A DNA stretch of 64,000 nt from Hominilimicola fabiformis (GTDB taxonomy: Bacteria; Bacillota; Clostridia; UBA1381). Under the pieces are notes generated by a model. The model had not been told where the DNA came from and made no database searches. It worked only from the letters and a program-made list of their open reading frames with translations. Positions within the stretch are counted from its first letter, which is position 1, and each line of letters starts with the position of its first letter. The stretch lies in NCBI RefSeq assembly GCF_020687385.1, contig NZ_JAJEQM010000006.1:103929-167928 (forward strand). The letters are read 5' to 3'. Below are positions 8,295 through 18,263 of the stretch, one piece after another. The position numbers and the translations under genes are program-made.

Positions 8295-10904
8295 ATGAGC
8301 AGCATAAAATTACATTGGCTTGAAAACCGTTCAAAAGGCGGATATGTTACATTCGGTGTGCCTTGGAAAAAAGGCGAAGTTACAAAAGAAACAGTATTTT
8401 CAGTAAATGACGAAAACGGAAACGCTATTGCATATCAGGAAAAGCCGATTGCATATTATCCCGACGGCTCAACAAAATGGACTTCGTACACAATCAAAAC
8501 AGACAGTGAAACTGTTGAAATAAACAAAGCGGATAAATATGACGGTTTTGACGGAATAAAGACAAATGAAACAGAAAACGAGATAACTGTTGATAACGGC
8601 AAATTTAAAGCGGTATTCCCAAAACAAGGTTCGGTCTTGATGAAAACTCCTTACGGTGATGTAACATTAAAAGCCGTAAAAGAACTTCGCAGTAAAGACG
8701 GTGACGTTGAAATAAGAAAAAGCATACCGTATATCGGAGAAATCAATACTGTCGAAATTGAAGATTGCGGTAATTTGAAAACAACGGTAAAAGTTACGGG
8801 TGAACACAAAAACAGTGACGGCAGTGAATTTTTGCGTTACATAATCAGATTTTCTGTATTCTATGATGAAAATGAAATCAAGATTATCCATACATTCTTG
8901 TATGACGGCGATGAAAAGACCGATTTTATAAAAGGTGTCGGCGTTCAGCTTACAAGAAAAATGGAAGGTGAACTTTATAACAGACGTATAAAGATAACAG
9001 GTGACTGCGGTGTCATGCACGAAACAATGCAGCTTTTAAATTTGTGGCGACCGCGTCTTGGACCGTCAATCGGTATTCAGCCGATTTATTCAAAACAGCT
9101 TGCGGGCGAAAAAGTAAGCCTTTCGGAAATGGTTGACTTGAGAAACGGTAATGCGGTTACAAAAGAGGAAATTGATAATGTAACAAAGTGGGACAGCTAT
9201 CGTTTGCAACAGGTTACGGCAGACAGTTTTGAAGTAAAGAAACGCACAGGACACGAAGAATGTACATTTATAAAGGCAAATTGGGGCAAACGCTCAAAAG
9301 GTCTTATGTACATTGCGGACGAAATAAAAGGTACGGCATTCTGTATGCACAACTTCTGGGAGAAGTATCCTACATCAATTTATGCTGACGGACTTTGTAC
9401 GGATAACGCAAGCCTTACCGCGTGGATGGTTCCGCCGGACGCAGAAGCACAGGATATGCGTCACTATGACACCGTTGCACATGACCAAACATATTATGAG
9501 GGATTCCCTGAAATAGGCTCGTCGGCATACGGAATTGCGAATACAAACGAAATGTCACTGTTTTTATATGATACAGTGCCGTCGGACGATGAACTTATGA
9601 AACAAGCCGAAACTGTACAGAAACCGTCTGTACTTGTTGCAACTCCTGAATATTATCACGAAGTTAAAGCTATGGGTGAATGGAGCTTGCCGTCAAAGGA
9701 TACACCGCTTAAAAAGTGGCTTGAAGAAGAACTTGACAAAGCATTTGCATTTTATAAGAACGAAGTCGAACAAAGACATTGGTACGGTCTTTGGGATTAC
9801 GGCGATATAATGCACACATATGACGCACAACGTCATTGTTGGAGATATGATATGGGCGGTTACGCTTGGCAGAATACCGAACTTATACCGACATTATGGT
9901 TGTGGCTTGCATTTATGCGTTCGGGCAGAGAAGATATTTTCACTATGGCGGAGGCAATGAGCCGTCACAGTGCAGATGTTGATATATACCATTTCGGTGA
10001 TTTGAAAGGTCTTGGCAGCCGTCATAATGTTGTGCATTGGGGCGATTCCTGTAAAGAACCGCGTATCGCTATGGCAGGACATCACAGAGCATTGTATTAT
10101 TTGATGGGCGGTGATCCGAGAATAGGTGACGCAATGGACGATGTTAAGGATGCTGACTATGCAACGCTTAATATGGATCCGCTTAGATATTTCTATAAGA
10201 AAGAAGAAATGAAACTTCCTACTCATGCAAGAAGCGGTCCGGACTGGTCAACATATTGCTCAAACTGGTATACGGCTTGGGAGAGAGATAACGATAATCA
10301 TTATAGAGATAAGATTGTTACGGGTATCAATGATTTGAAAAAGTCGCCTATGCGTATGATTTCGGGTTCAAACTATGAATATGATCCCGAAACGGGCCAT
10401 TTGGGATATATCGGAGAAAGTGCCGCAGGCGGTGCACACCTTGCCGTTTGTATGGGCGGTCCCGAAACTTGGTTTGAACTTGCTGAACTTTTAGATGATG
10501 AAGTATTTAAGGATATGCTTGTTCAGTACGGCGAATTTTACTTCTTACCGGTTGAGGAAAAAAAGAAAATTTCAAACGGTCTTTTGACCGGCAACGGATT
10601 TGTTTATCCGTATATGGCATCGGCTTTGTGCGGATATGCGGCAAGAGAAACGGATAATGCCGAGCTTGCATATCAAGTATGGCAAGTGCTTATTCATTCT
10701 TTGGCAGGCAAGGACAAGAAAGATAATTTCGATATAGGAATTTACAAGAATTACTTTAATAATGAAAATCTCGAAGAAATGTTCTGGATAAGTACAAACT
10801 TTACTTCACAGTGGTGTCTGAATGTAATTGTTGCACTGGAACTTACCAAGGATTACATCAAAGATTCAATCAACGACTACGAATGGGCTGACTGGGTGAA
10901 ATAA
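8295..10904 (+). CDS. PL26-like exo-rhamnogalacturonan lyase (YetA family)
   Basis: An 869-residue protein with no signal peptide, so probably cytoplasmic. The N-terminal beta-rich domain (KLHWLENRSKGGYVTFGVPW, then YYPDGSTKW) and the large helical central region (HWYGLWDYGDIMHTYD, RHCWRYDMGGYAWQNTEL, HARSGPDWSTY, GYIGESAAGGAHLAVCMGG) match my recollection of the YetA/PcRGLX exo-rhamnogalacturonan lyase family (PL26), which splits disaccharides off rhamnogalacturonan I by beta-elimination. AAGGAGATGTGAAA precedes the ATG. Rhamnulokinase lies 2.7 kb downstream, in line with use of pectic rhamnose. Family assignment is firm; exact substrate is inferred. Confidence 0.82.
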   Translation: MSSIKLHWLENRSKGGYVTFGVPWKKGEVTKETVFSVNDENGNAIAYQEKPIAYYPDGSTKWTSYTIKTDSETVEINKADKYDGFDGIKTNETENEITVDNGKFKAVFPKQGSVLMKTPYGDVTLKAVKELRSKDGDVEIRKSIPYIGEINTVEIEDCGNLKTTVKVTGEHKNSDGSEFLRYIIRFSVFYDENEIKIIHTFLYDGDEKTDFIKGVGVQLTRKMEGELYNRRIKITGDCGVMHETMQLLNLWRPRLGPSIGIQPIYSKQLAGEKVSLSEMVDLRNGNAVTKEEIDNVTKWDSYRLQQVTADSFEVKKRTGHEECTFIKANWGKRSKGLMYIADEIKGTAFCMHNFWEKYPTSIYADGLCTDNASLTAWMVPPDAEAQDMRHYDTVAHDQTYYEGFPEIGSSAYGIANTNEMSLFLYDTVPSDDELMKQAETVQKPSVLVATPEYYHEVKAMGEWSLPSKDTPLKKWLEEELDKAFAFYKNEVEQRHWYGLWDYGDIMHTYDAQRHCWRYDMGGYAWQNTELIPTLWLWLAFMRSGREDIFTMAEAMSRHSADVDIYHFGDLKGLGSRHNVVHWGDSCKEPRIAMAGHHRALYYLMGGDPRIGDAMDDVKDADYATLNMDPLRYFYKKEEMKLPTHARSGPDWSTYCSNWYTAWERDNDNHYRDKIVTGINDLKKSPMRMISGSNYEYDPETGHLGYIGESAAGGAHLAVCMGGPETWFELAELLDDEVFKDMLVQYGEFYFLPVEEKKKISNGLLTGNGFVYPYMASALCGYAARETDNAELAYQVWQVLIHSLAGKDKKDNFDIGIYKNYFNNENLEEMFWISTNFTSQWCLNVIVALELTKDYIKDSINDYEWADWVK

Positions 10905-10938
10905 GGATAATTTATGTTATAAAATTTTCCTGAAGATA

Positions 10939-10968
10939 TTGACAAATATAGATGTTGAGTGGTATTAT
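10939..10968 (+). promoter_or_regulatory. Promoter of the SLH surface protein gene
   Basis: TTGACA-N18-TATTAT, 64 nt upstream of the start codon and followed by an AT-rich leader. Confidence 0.6.
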
Positions 10969-11031
10969 ATGTATATACAATTAATATAACTATATATTGA
11001 TAGTATAATAACTGGAGAGAGGGAGAGGTTT

Positions 11032-13188
11032 ATGAACATGAAAAAAATGGTTTCCTGCTTGGTTGCAGGATCAATGCTTACAATGGCAGTGTCTGCTTTT
11101 GCTCAGATTCCGGAAACACAGGTTTCTACAATCAACAATGCGGCTGTTGTAGCATTTGACGGGGTAAACGCACATCAATCAATGAATATTGAGGGTGACG
11201 TGTATGCAGGCGGACAGGTTAAGTTTGACAATGCTGGTGAAAACTATCTTGACGGTGATATAATTTCATCACAAGAAGTAAGCTATCAAGACGAATATTC
11301 TGCAATCCTTAAAGACACAAACAGAAAAGGTGTGGATAAGGTTGAAGAAAATATGTCAAAGTATCTTGATGCATATTATCCCGATACCTATCTTACAGAT
11401 GATTCTGTAAAACCCGAAACACCTGCTTATGAAGATGTAGAATACACATCTGCACAAGGTTGGGTAGGCGTTAATGCCTGGTCGTATCCGAGTCTTCCTA
11501 CCGATGAAAACGGTTATCCATATTACACAATTTCAGAGAATACATCATTTGACGGACTAAGCGTTCAAGGAGGTAAGGTTGTTATCGACACAACAAACGG
11601 TCCGGTATATGTAAAAGTTAATCAATTATCATTCTCTACTGCTAATGATAAGAAAGGTTATATTGAAGTAGTAGGCGACAATCCTGCATATCTTATTTCA
11701 CAAGCTCCGGGTGAGGTTATGGTAAACGTAGTTGACACAGGTGACGGTACATTTGATTTCGGTACAGGCGATTTGAAATGGATTATCGTTCCGAGTCAAT
11801 GGGGTGACAGCTGGGTTTCAATCGGCAGTACAAGTGCAAACTCTATGATTTGCGCGGATATTTACTATGACGGTGAACCGCAGAATCTATCATTCAATGC
11901 TCCGACAAAGGGTGATATAGTTCTTGGCAGCGCACCTGTATCATTCGGTAATACATTTACTCTTGAGGGTGACATTTATTCTTACGGAACATCAAAGTTT
12001 GACTTTGACGGTAAGATTACAGGTGACATTGTAACAAAGGCTGAAACGGTAAGATTTGCAAACAGCGGTCAGTATGCTGACGAAAGAGTTACAGGTAATG
12101 TAAACGCAATCAATGCAACTTCATATGAAGTATCTTGCCATATGATAGGTAACACTGTAACAAGTGCGGAAACATTCAACATTTACGGCGGCGGTGCTAA
12201 TATTGAAGGTACAGTATATGCTCCGAAAGCCGATGTAAAGATTGGTACAACATTAGGTAACGGTATTAACCGCGGTCAACTAATCTGTAATTCACTTGAT
12301 ATTTACGGTGATGGTGCGGTAATTTGGGGTCATGCAGGTAATACAACTCCTGACGTAACACCTGTACCGTCAGAAGAACCAACACCGGAACCAACTGAAG
12401 AGCCTACACCGGCTCCGACTGTTACACCGGGCGAAGAAGTGGATCTTCAAGGTCTTGGCTATGCGTATATATTCGGTTATGAACCTGCTATTCAAAGAGT
12501 AGACGTAACTGACGAAGAAGGTAATGTAGTCGGCGGTAAATGGGTTGCAGAAGTTAAGATGGCTCCTGACGACGCTGTTACAAGAGAACAGGTTGCAGCT
12601 ATGATTACAAGAATGGTTGACCAAAAGTACGGTACAACAGATACAGTTTATCCTGTAACAGATAACATTGCAAAGCATGAGGGTACATGGTATGTAAGAG
12701 GTCTTGCATATCTTGCTCAAAAGGGTGCATTTGACGGTGTTGATTCAGTTGAAATCGGTGCAGTTACAAGAGGCGAAGTTGCAAAACTTCTTGCATACGG
12801 TTTGGGACTGACAAAGACAGGTGAAACTGAATTTACTGATATTGCTGATTCACAGTATAAGTCATATATCGAAACAGTAGTTGCTTACGGTTATATGAGC
12901 GGTACAAGTGATACAACATTTGAAGCTGACAGAGTTATGACAAGAGCAGAATTCTGTCAAATGTTCAATAATGTTATCGGACGTACAGATATGGGTCTTG
13001 TAGCTCAAGACGGTACAACAGTAACTCCTGAATTGTATTCAATCGTAGACCTTGACGGTCACTGGGCAGAAGAAGCTATGCTAAAGGCAACAAGTGCTTA
13101 TGACGATAACGGTCTTATTGATACAGAAACAAGAATAGCTAATATCAGAAACGTACTTGATAAGTATGATTCACAAACTTGGTATTAA
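11032..13188 (+). CDS. Secreted SLH-domain surface protein with bactofilin-like repeats
   Basis: 718 residues. A signal peptide (about 1-24, cleaved after SAFA) is followed by long beta-rich stretches with polymer-forming, bactofilin-like rungs (NIEGDVYAGGQVKFDNAG, FTLEGDIYSYGTSKFDFDG, KITGDIVTKAETVRFANSG, about 50-465). Next comes a Pro/Glu/Thr linker (TPVPSEEPTPEPTEEPTP, about 444-470) and three S-layer-homology segments (about 500-700: TREQVAAMITRM, TRGEVAKLLAYG with DSQYKSYIETVVAYGYMSG, VDLDGHWAEEAM) for anchoring to secondary cell-wall polymer. It has its own promoter and terminator. The role is probably structural or adhesive at the cell surface; the ligand is unknown. Confidence 0.8.
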   Translation: MNMKKMVSCLVAGSMLTMAVSAFAQIPETQVSTINNAAVVAFDGVNAHQSMNIEGDVYAGGQVKFDNAGENYLDGDIISSQEVSYQDEYSAILKDTNRKGVDKVEENMSKYLDAYYPDTYLTDDSVKPETPAYEDVEYTSAQGWVGVNAWSYPSLPTDENGYPYYTISENTSFDGLSVQGGKVVIDTTNGPVYVKVNQLSFSTANDKKGYIEVVGDNPAYLISQAPGEVMVNVVDTGDGTFDFGTGDLKWIIVPSQWGDSWVSIGSTSANSMICADIYYDGEPQNLSFNAPTKGDIVLGSAPVSFGNTFTLEGDIYSYGTSKFDFDGKITGDIVTKAETVRFANSGQYADERVTGNVNAINATSYEVSCHMIGNTVTSAETFNIYGGGANIEGTVYAPKADVKIGTTLGNGINRGQLICNSLDIYGDGAVIWGHAGNTTPDVTPVPSEEPTPEPTEEPTPAPTVTPGEEVDLQGLGYAYIFGYEPAIQRVDVTDEEGNVVGGKWVAEVKMAPDDAVTREQVAAMITRMVDQKYGTTDTVYPVTDNIAKHEGTWYVRGLAYLAQKGAFDGVDSVEIGAVTRGEVAKLLAYGLGLTKTGETEFTDIADSQYKSYIETVVAYGYMSGTSDTTFEADRVMTRAEFCQMFNNVIGRTDMGLVAQDGTTVTPELYSIVDLDGHWAEEAMLKATSAYDDNGLIDTETRIANIRNVLDKYDSQTWY

Positions 13189-13199
13189 TTAGATTAAAA

Positions 13200-13225
13200 A
13201 CTCCGACTTCGGTCGGAGTTTTTTG
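13200..13225 (+). terminator. Terminator of the SLH protein gene
   Basis: Stem CTCCGAC/GTCGGAG with a TTCG tetraloop, followed by TTTTTTG. Confidence 0.9.
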
Positions 13226-13267
13226 TGTGGAAATATATTTTGTTGGAATGGTATCACAAAACACATT

Positions 13268-13290
13268 GTAGGGGCGATCATCGGTCGCCC
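13268..13290 (+). repeat. Dispersed palindrome GTAGGGGCGATCATCGGTCGCCC
   Basis: Short palindromic element, also at 24063, 24121, 35095 and 35255 with small changes. It sits just upstream of a MITE-like repeat, as at 35 kb. Confidence 0.8.
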
Positions 13291-13331
13291 AAAACGGAGA
13301 GTAGTGGACGGCACCATGACATCCTACAAAA

Positions 13332-13448
13332 GCCACCCATCAGACGGCTATGCCGCCGGCTCCCCTCAAGATGAGCCTTGTGAAATATGGCGGACAACGA
13401 AAAGTCTCTCCTTGAGTAGAGGTGTCACGATAGTGACGGAGTGGTGGC
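13332..13448 (+). repeat. MITE-like dispersed repeat, degenerate copy
   Basis: Starts GCCACCCATCAGAC and ends GTGACGGAGTGGTGGC, imperfect inverted ends. Inside are GGCTCCCCTCAAGATGAGCC and the hairpin TCTCTCCTTGAGTAGAGG, related to the copies at 24174-24268 and 35.1-35.4 kb. With the palindrome before it, it fills the gap between the SLH gene and rhaB. No credible gene is seen here. Confidence 0.75.
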
Positions 13449-13517
13449 GAATCATACTATTTAAACTGTAAAAATAAAAACTTATTCCTATAAATCAAAA
13501 ATGCACTATGTGTAATA

Positions 13518-13546
13518 TTGACATAGTATTTTATTTAATGTATAAT
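13518..13546 (+). promoter_or_regulatory. Promoter of rhaB
   Basis: An exact TTGACA-N17-TATAAT sigma-A promoter 41 nt upstream of the rhaB start codon. I see no obvious operator palindrome. Confidence 0.75.
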
Positions 13547-13586
13547 ATATTTAGTAAAATTTATTTTTAAGAAAAGAGGAAAGAAT

Positions 13587-15074
13587 ATGGGTAAAAAGTA
13601 TAAATTTTTAGCATTTGACTTTGGTGCGTCATCGGGACGTGCAATGCTTGCCACATTTGACGGTGAAAAAATCACTCTTGAAGAAAAGCGCCGTTTTTCA
13701 AACGACCCTGTTAACATAAACGGAGATTTGCATTGGGACGTTCTTAGATTATTCTTTGAAATCAAGCAAGGTATCTTAAAGTGTGCAAATTCGGGTGACA
13801 GAGATATTGACTGTATCGGTATCGACACATGGGGCGTTGACTATGGTTTGCTTGACGAAAATGACAAGCTTATCGGCAATCCTTATCACTATCGTGATAC
13901 AAGAACAGAGGGTATGTATGACGAGGCATTTAAACTTGTTCCGAAAGAAGAAATTTTCAAGGAAACAGGTATTGCTTTTAACTGGTTCAATACAATATAT
14001 CAGCTTTTGTCAGCAAAGCTATCGGGTGATACTTCACTAAAAAATGCAAAAACTTTGCTTATGATGCCTGACTTATTCAACTTCTTCTTAACAGGTGTTA
14101 AAAAGACTGAATACACAAATGCGTCAACAACACAGATGTACAACAGTGAAAAGTACGAATGGTCATACGATTTGTTAAAGAAACTCGGTATTCCGACAGA
14201 TATTTTAACAGATGTTATATTCCCAGGTGAAATTGTCGGCAAAGTAAAACCGGAACTTGCAGAAGAACTTGGTATTGAACAAGTGCCTGTTGTTGCGGTT
14301 GCTTCACACGATACGGGAAGTGCCGTTGCTTCAGTACCGGTTGTTGACCAAAAAGACTTTATTTACATATCTTCGGGTACATGGTCACTTATGGGTGTTG
14401 AACTTGACAAGCCTAATACTTCGGACGGTGCATTCAACCATAACTTTACAAACGAGGGCGGAGTTAATAAGACAATCCGTTTCTTGAAGAACATTATGGG
14501 ACTATGGCTAATCCAAGAATCAAGACGTCAATGGGACAGAGAAGGCGAACTTCTAAGCTTTGACGAACTTGAAAGACAGGCAAATGCGGCAGAACCTTTT
14601 GCAAGTCTTGTTGATCCGGATTATGCAGAGTTCCAAACACCGGGTAATATGCCTAAGCGTATAAAGGAATACTGTAAAAAGACAGGTCAGAAAGTGCCTG
14701 AAACAAAGGGCGAAGTTGTAAGATGTATCGCAGAAAGTCTTGCGTTCAAGTATCGTCAAACTGTTGAGGGTATGGAGGACGTTACAGGCAACAAGTACAA
14801 TGTTGTTAATATTGTCGGCGGCGGTATCAAGGACAAGATGATTTGTCAATTTACCGCAAACGCAACAAAGCGTGTTGTTAGCACAGGCCCTGTTGAGGCT
14901 ACAAGTATCGGTAACGTAATTGTACAGGCAATGGCTATGGGTGCGATTAAGGACATCAATGAAGGCAGAAAAGTTGTTCGCAATTCATTCGATATTAAAA
15001 CATACGAGCCTCAGGATTCAGAAAAGTGGGATGCTGCTTACGAAAAGTGGAAAGAAATTATTAAAAACGCATAA
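13587..15074 (+). CDS. rhaB: Rhamnulokinase
   Basis: FGGY-family kinase phosphorylating L-rhamnulose to L-rhamnulose 1-phosphate, 495 residues, full length. It has the N-terminal phosphate-binding loop FDFGASSGRAML, the substrate region IDTWGVDYGLLD and HYRDTRTEGMYD, the central SHDTGSAVASVP, SSGTWSLMGVEL, and the C-terminal ATP-binding NIVGGGIKDKMICQ. GAGGAAAGAAT precedes the ATG. It has its own promoter and terminator, so it is monocistronic. Isomerase and aldolase genes are not in the window. Confidence 0.93.
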   Translation: MGKKYKFLAFDFGASSGRAMLATFDGEKITLEEKRRFSNDPVNINGDLHWDVLRLFFEIKQGILKCANSGDRDIDCIGIDTWGVDYGLLDENDKLIGNPYHYRDTRTEGMYDEAFKLVPKEEIFKETGIAFNWFNTIYQLLSAKLSGDTSLKNAKTLLMMPDLFNFFLTGVKKTEYTNASTTQMYNSEKYEWSYDLLKKLGIPTDILTDVIFPGEIVGKVKPELAEELGIEQVPVVAVASHDTGSAVASVPVVDQKDFIYISSGTWSLMGVELDKPNTSDGAFNHNFTNEGGVNKTIRFLKNIMGLWLIQESRRQWDREGELLSFDELERQANAAEPFASLVDPDYAEFQTPGNMPKRIKEYCKKTGQKVPETKGEVVRCIAESLAFKYRQTVEGMEDVTGNKYNVVNIVGGGIKDKMICQFTANATKRVVSTGPVEATSIGNVIVQAMAMGAIKDINEGRKVVRNSFDIKTYEPQDSEKWDAAYEKWKEIIKNA

Positions 15075-15090
15075 TTAAGAATAATTCATA

Positions 15091-15125
15091 AAAATTCTCA
15101 TAGTATTTACTATGAGAATTTTTTT
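15091..15125 (+). terminator. Terminator of rhaB
   Basis: A 15-bp stem, AAAATTCTCATAGTA with TACTATGAGAATTTT, and a TT loop, followed by T residues. Confidence 0.9.
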
Positions 15126-15213
15126 ATTAGAAAAGTTTGAATAAAGTTGTACACAGAAATGTGAACAATTTTTTTAGATTTTTATTTAACGAAAGGAGAG
15201 AATTATATTAATT

Positions 15214-16755
15214 ATGGAATTAGTAAAGGAGAATGTAACTGTAAATCAAGTTTCGTGCAAGGGCGACACGCAGGTACTTGTTGATGAGGACATAATCGTA
15301 CCCGATGTGAAACCCGATATACTAAAAATTTTGCAGCTTGACGCAGTATCGTGTATTACGAACAAGGAAATTACAAACGGACGAGTAAATGTCACAGGCA
15401 GAGTTGATTTGAAAATTTTGTACATACCCGACAGTGACAGAGAAAAGGTAAAAAGTATTATAACGTCGTTTGACTTTACGCAAAATGTGGACAGCAAAAA
15501 TATAACCGACGATATGACTGCAATTATAATGGCAAACGTGGATAGAGCCGAATTTTCGCTTATAAACAGTCGTAAACTGAGAATTAAGGTGATTGTGGGT
15601 TTGGACTATGAGGTTGTAGCCGAAAAGAATGTTGAGATAGCGGTTGAGGCGGAGGACTGCGATAATGCGGAATTGCTCAAGGAAAACGTAAAACTGCAAA
15701 ATTGTATCGGACTGACGGAAACTGAATTTTCTGTAAAGGAATCAATAGAAGTTCCGAACGGTCAGACATCAATCAACGAGATATTGAAAGTCGATACAAA
15801 AATATCCGATTCGGAATATAAAGCGGTTACGGGAAAGATTGTTGTAAAAGGGGAAATAAGTGTATGCGTTCTGTATACCGACAGTGACTGTTGTATTCAG
15901 TTTATGGAAAGCGAAGTGCCTTTTACGGAAATTATTGATTGCGACGACGCCGGTGACGAAACGATATGCGATATTGATTACAGCATATCGGACGTAAGGT
16001 ATCAGATTGCTGAGGATAATGACGGCGATAACAGAATTGTTGATATTGACGTAACCGTTACGGCACAGGTCAAGGCAACGGAAAATGTGGCGGTGGATAT
16101 GATATGCGATTGCTATGAGCCGTTTACGAAAACTCAGCTTTTAAAGGAAGAAGTGGAACTTGAAGAAGTTGTGTCACGTCCGTCATCACAGAACACAATT
16201 CGTGAAATGGTGGAAATGGGCACGGGTACACCGTCCGTTTCCGGAGTGTATGACGTGATAACAAGACCGTATATCACAAAGGCACAGATACAACGCGGTA
16301 AACTTTTGGCAGAGGGTAAAATCGAGGCATATATTTTATATTTGACAGACAGCAACGAAAGCCCCGTTTACAGTATGAAAAAAGAATTGCCGTTCAGCTA
16401 TATGCTTGACTGCGAAAGTACGTACAGTGACCTTATTCCGGAAATAAAAGCGGAAGTAAAGCACACTGCATATAATTTGAACGTGGCGGGTGAAATTGAA
16501 ATCAGATGTATTTTATCGCTTAACGCAAATATAATCAGAAAAAGAAAAATCGAACTTGTGAATGAAGTGGTGACAGAACCGCTTGAAAACGGTGACAAAA
16601 ACGGTATAGTGATTTACTTTGTTCAAAAAGGGGATAATCTTTGGGAGATTGCAAAACGATATGCAGTACCGCAAAGTGAAATTTTGAGGTTTAACAATAT
16701 GGAGGAATCCGACAAACTTGAAATAGGAAACAGATTATTTATTCCGAGCATATAA
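15214..16755 (+). CDS. SPOCS (DUF3794) and LysM protein, SipL-like spore envelope protein
   Basis: 513 residues with no signal peptide. Tandem SPOCS/DUF3794 domains (first about 25-130 with VPDVKPDILKILQLDA, a second about 170-290, a third about 320-440) are followed by a C-terminal LysM (about 463-511: YFVQKGDNLWEIAKRYAVPQ, LEIGNRLFIPS). This is the architecture of SipL, which acts with SpoIVA at the forespore surface during coat assembly in Clostridioides difficile. Expression in the mother cell is expected, but I cannot define a sporulation promoter. Preceded by AAAGGAGAGAATT; monocistronic between two terminators. Confidence 0.85.
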   Translation: MELVKENVTVNQVSCKGDTQVLVDEDIIVPDVKPDILKILQLDAVSCITNKEITNGRVNVTGRVDLKILYIPDSDREKVKSIITSFDFTQNVDSKNITDDMTAIIMANVDRAEFSLINSRKLRIKVIVGLDYEVVAEKNVEIAVEAEDCDNAELLKENVKLQNCIGLTETEFSVKESIEVPNGQTSINEILKVDTKISDSEYKAVTGKIVVKGEISVCVLYTDSDCCIQFMESEVPFTEIIDCDDAGDETICDIDYSISDVRYQIAEDNDGDNRIVDIDVTVTAQVKATENVAVDMICDCYEPFTKTQLLKEEVELEEVVSRPSSQNTIREMVEMGTGTPSVSGVYDVITRPYITKAQIQRGKLLAEGKIEAYILYLTDSNESPVYSMKKELPFSYMLDCESTYSDLIPEIKAEVKHTAYNLNVAGEIEIRCILSLNANIIRKRKIELVNEVVTEPLENGDKNGIVIYFVQKGDNLWEIAKRYAVPQSEILRFNNMEESDKLEIGNRLFIPSI

Positions 16756-16761
16756 AAACAT

Positions 16762-16806
16762 AAATACAACTTCTATTTTTTAAAAATAGAGGTTGTATTT
16801 TCTTTT
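16762..16806 (+). terminator. Terminator of the SipL-like gene
   Basis: A 19-bp stem, AAATACAACTTCTATTTTT with AAAAATAGAGGTTGTATTT, followed by TTCTTTTATTTT. Confidence 0.88.
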
Positions 16807-16853
16807 ATTTTGCGATATAATTAAAGTTAGAATGGAAAAAGGAAGTAGTGCTT

Positions 16854-18263
16854 ATGAAAATTTATAACACATTAACAAGACAAAAACAGGAGTTTGTCCC
16901 TATAAATAAAGGTGAAGTTAAAATGTATTCATGCGGTCCTACTGTATATGACTATTTTCATATAGGAAATGCAAGACCGTTTATCGTTTTTGATACAATG
17001 CGCCGTTATCTTGAATATCAAGGATATAAGGTGACATTTGTACAGAATTTTACAGATATAGACGATAAGATGATAAAACGTGCAAACGAAGAAGGTATAA
17101 CGGTAAAAGAGCTTGGTGAAAGATTTATTGCGGAATATTTTAAGGACGCACAGGCAATCGGTATTCACAAAGCCACAATTCACCCGAAAGCAACGGAAAA
17201 TATTGATGCGATTATCAATGTTGTAAAGAAACTTGTTGATAACGGTTATGCTTACGATGTTGACGGAAACGTGTATTTCTCTACAAAGAAATTTAACGAA
17301 TACGGCAAGCTTTCAAAACAGCCATTGGAAGATTTGGAGGCAGGTGCAAGAATTGACGTAAACGAACATAAAAAAGACGTTATGGACTTTGCGCTTTGGA
17401 AAAAGCAAAAAGAGGGCGAACCTGCTTGGGAAAGCCCGTGGGGAATGGGCAGACCCGGTTGGCACATCGAGTGTAGTGCAATGGTGAACAAGTATCTTGG
17501 CGAAACGATAGACATTCATTCGGGCGGTCAAGACTTGATTTTCCCGCATCACGAAAACGAAATTGCACAGAGCGAATGTGCAAATGGAAAGCCTTTTGCA
17601 AATTATTGGATGCACAACGGATATATTAATATAAATAACAGGAAAATGAGTAAGTCACTCGGAAACTTCTTTACTGTTCGTGACATACTTAAACAGTATG
17701 ACGGTGAAGTGGTACGTTTCTTTATGCTTTCGGCTCATTACAGAAATCCTATTAATTTTGATAATGAATTAATGGAACAGGCAAAATCTGCTGTTGAAAG
17801 AGTTTACACTTGCATAGACAATCTTGAATTTTTACTTCAAAACAGTGAGGACAGAGAACTTACAGACAGCGAAAAGGAGTATTCAAAAACTCTTGATGAC
17901 TGCAAGACTAAATTTATTGCGGCAATGGACGACGACTTGAATACAGCCGACGCAATCGCGGCAATATTTGATATAGTTTATGCGTCAAACACCGCATTGT
18001 CAAATGAAAATAAGAATGCGAAAGTTGTTGTTGAAAAGACGCTTGACCTTATACATGAGCTTGGCGGTGTACTCGGTTTATTCCAAAAGACACAGGAAAA
18101 GTCGATAGACGCAGAGGTTGAAGAATTAATCGAAAAGCGTAACAAGGCAAGAAGTGAGAAGAATTGGGCTGAAGCTGACGCAATTCGTGATAAGCTTAAA
18201 GCTATGAATATTGAGTTAAAGGATACGCCGATGGGTGTAAAGTGGAACTACATCTCAGAATAA
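16854..18263 (+). CDS. cysS: Cysteine--tRNA ligase
   Basis: Class I aminoacyl-tRNA synthetase charging tRNA-Cys, 469 residues, normal length. Zinc ligand [20 protein letters not shown] (Cys plus the HIGH-type motif HIGN), [29 protein letters not shown] and the KMSKS motif in [12 protein letters not shown]. The ATG at 16854 lies 8 nt after AAAAGGAAG; the GTG two codons upstream is too close to it. A T-box leader is not evident in the short upstream gap. Confidence 0.98.
   Translation: MKIYNTLTRQKQEFVPINKGEVKMYSCGPTVYDYFHIGNARPFIVFDTMRRYLEYQGYKVTFVQNFTDIDDKMIKRANEEGITVKELGERFIAEYFKDAQAIGIHKATIHPKATENIDAIINVVKKLVDNGYAYDVDGNVYFSTKKFNEYGKLSKQPLEDLEAGARIDVNEHKKDVMDFALWKKQKEGEPAWESPWGMGRPGWHIECSAMVNKYLGETIDIHSGGQDLIFPHHENEIAQSECANGKPFANYWMHNGYININNRKMSKSLGNFFTVRDILKQYDGEVVRFFMLSAHYRNPINFDNELMEQAKSAVERVYTCIDNLEFLLQNSEDRELTDSEKEYSKTLDDCKTKFIAAMDDDLNTADAIAAIFDIVYASNTALSNENKNAKVVVEKTLDLIHELGGVLGLFQKTQEKSIDAEVEELIEKRNKARSEKNWAEADAIRDKLKAMNIELKDTPMGVKWNYISE

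Noticed and set aside
13223..13471. 82-residue ORF after the SLH gene
   Set aside because: It is translated from the dispersed repeats; the same peptide fragments arise at 35 kb in other frames.
16756..16853. T-box riboswitch upstream of cysS
   Set aside because: The gap after the preceding terminator is under 50 nt and lacks specifier-loop and T-box sequences.
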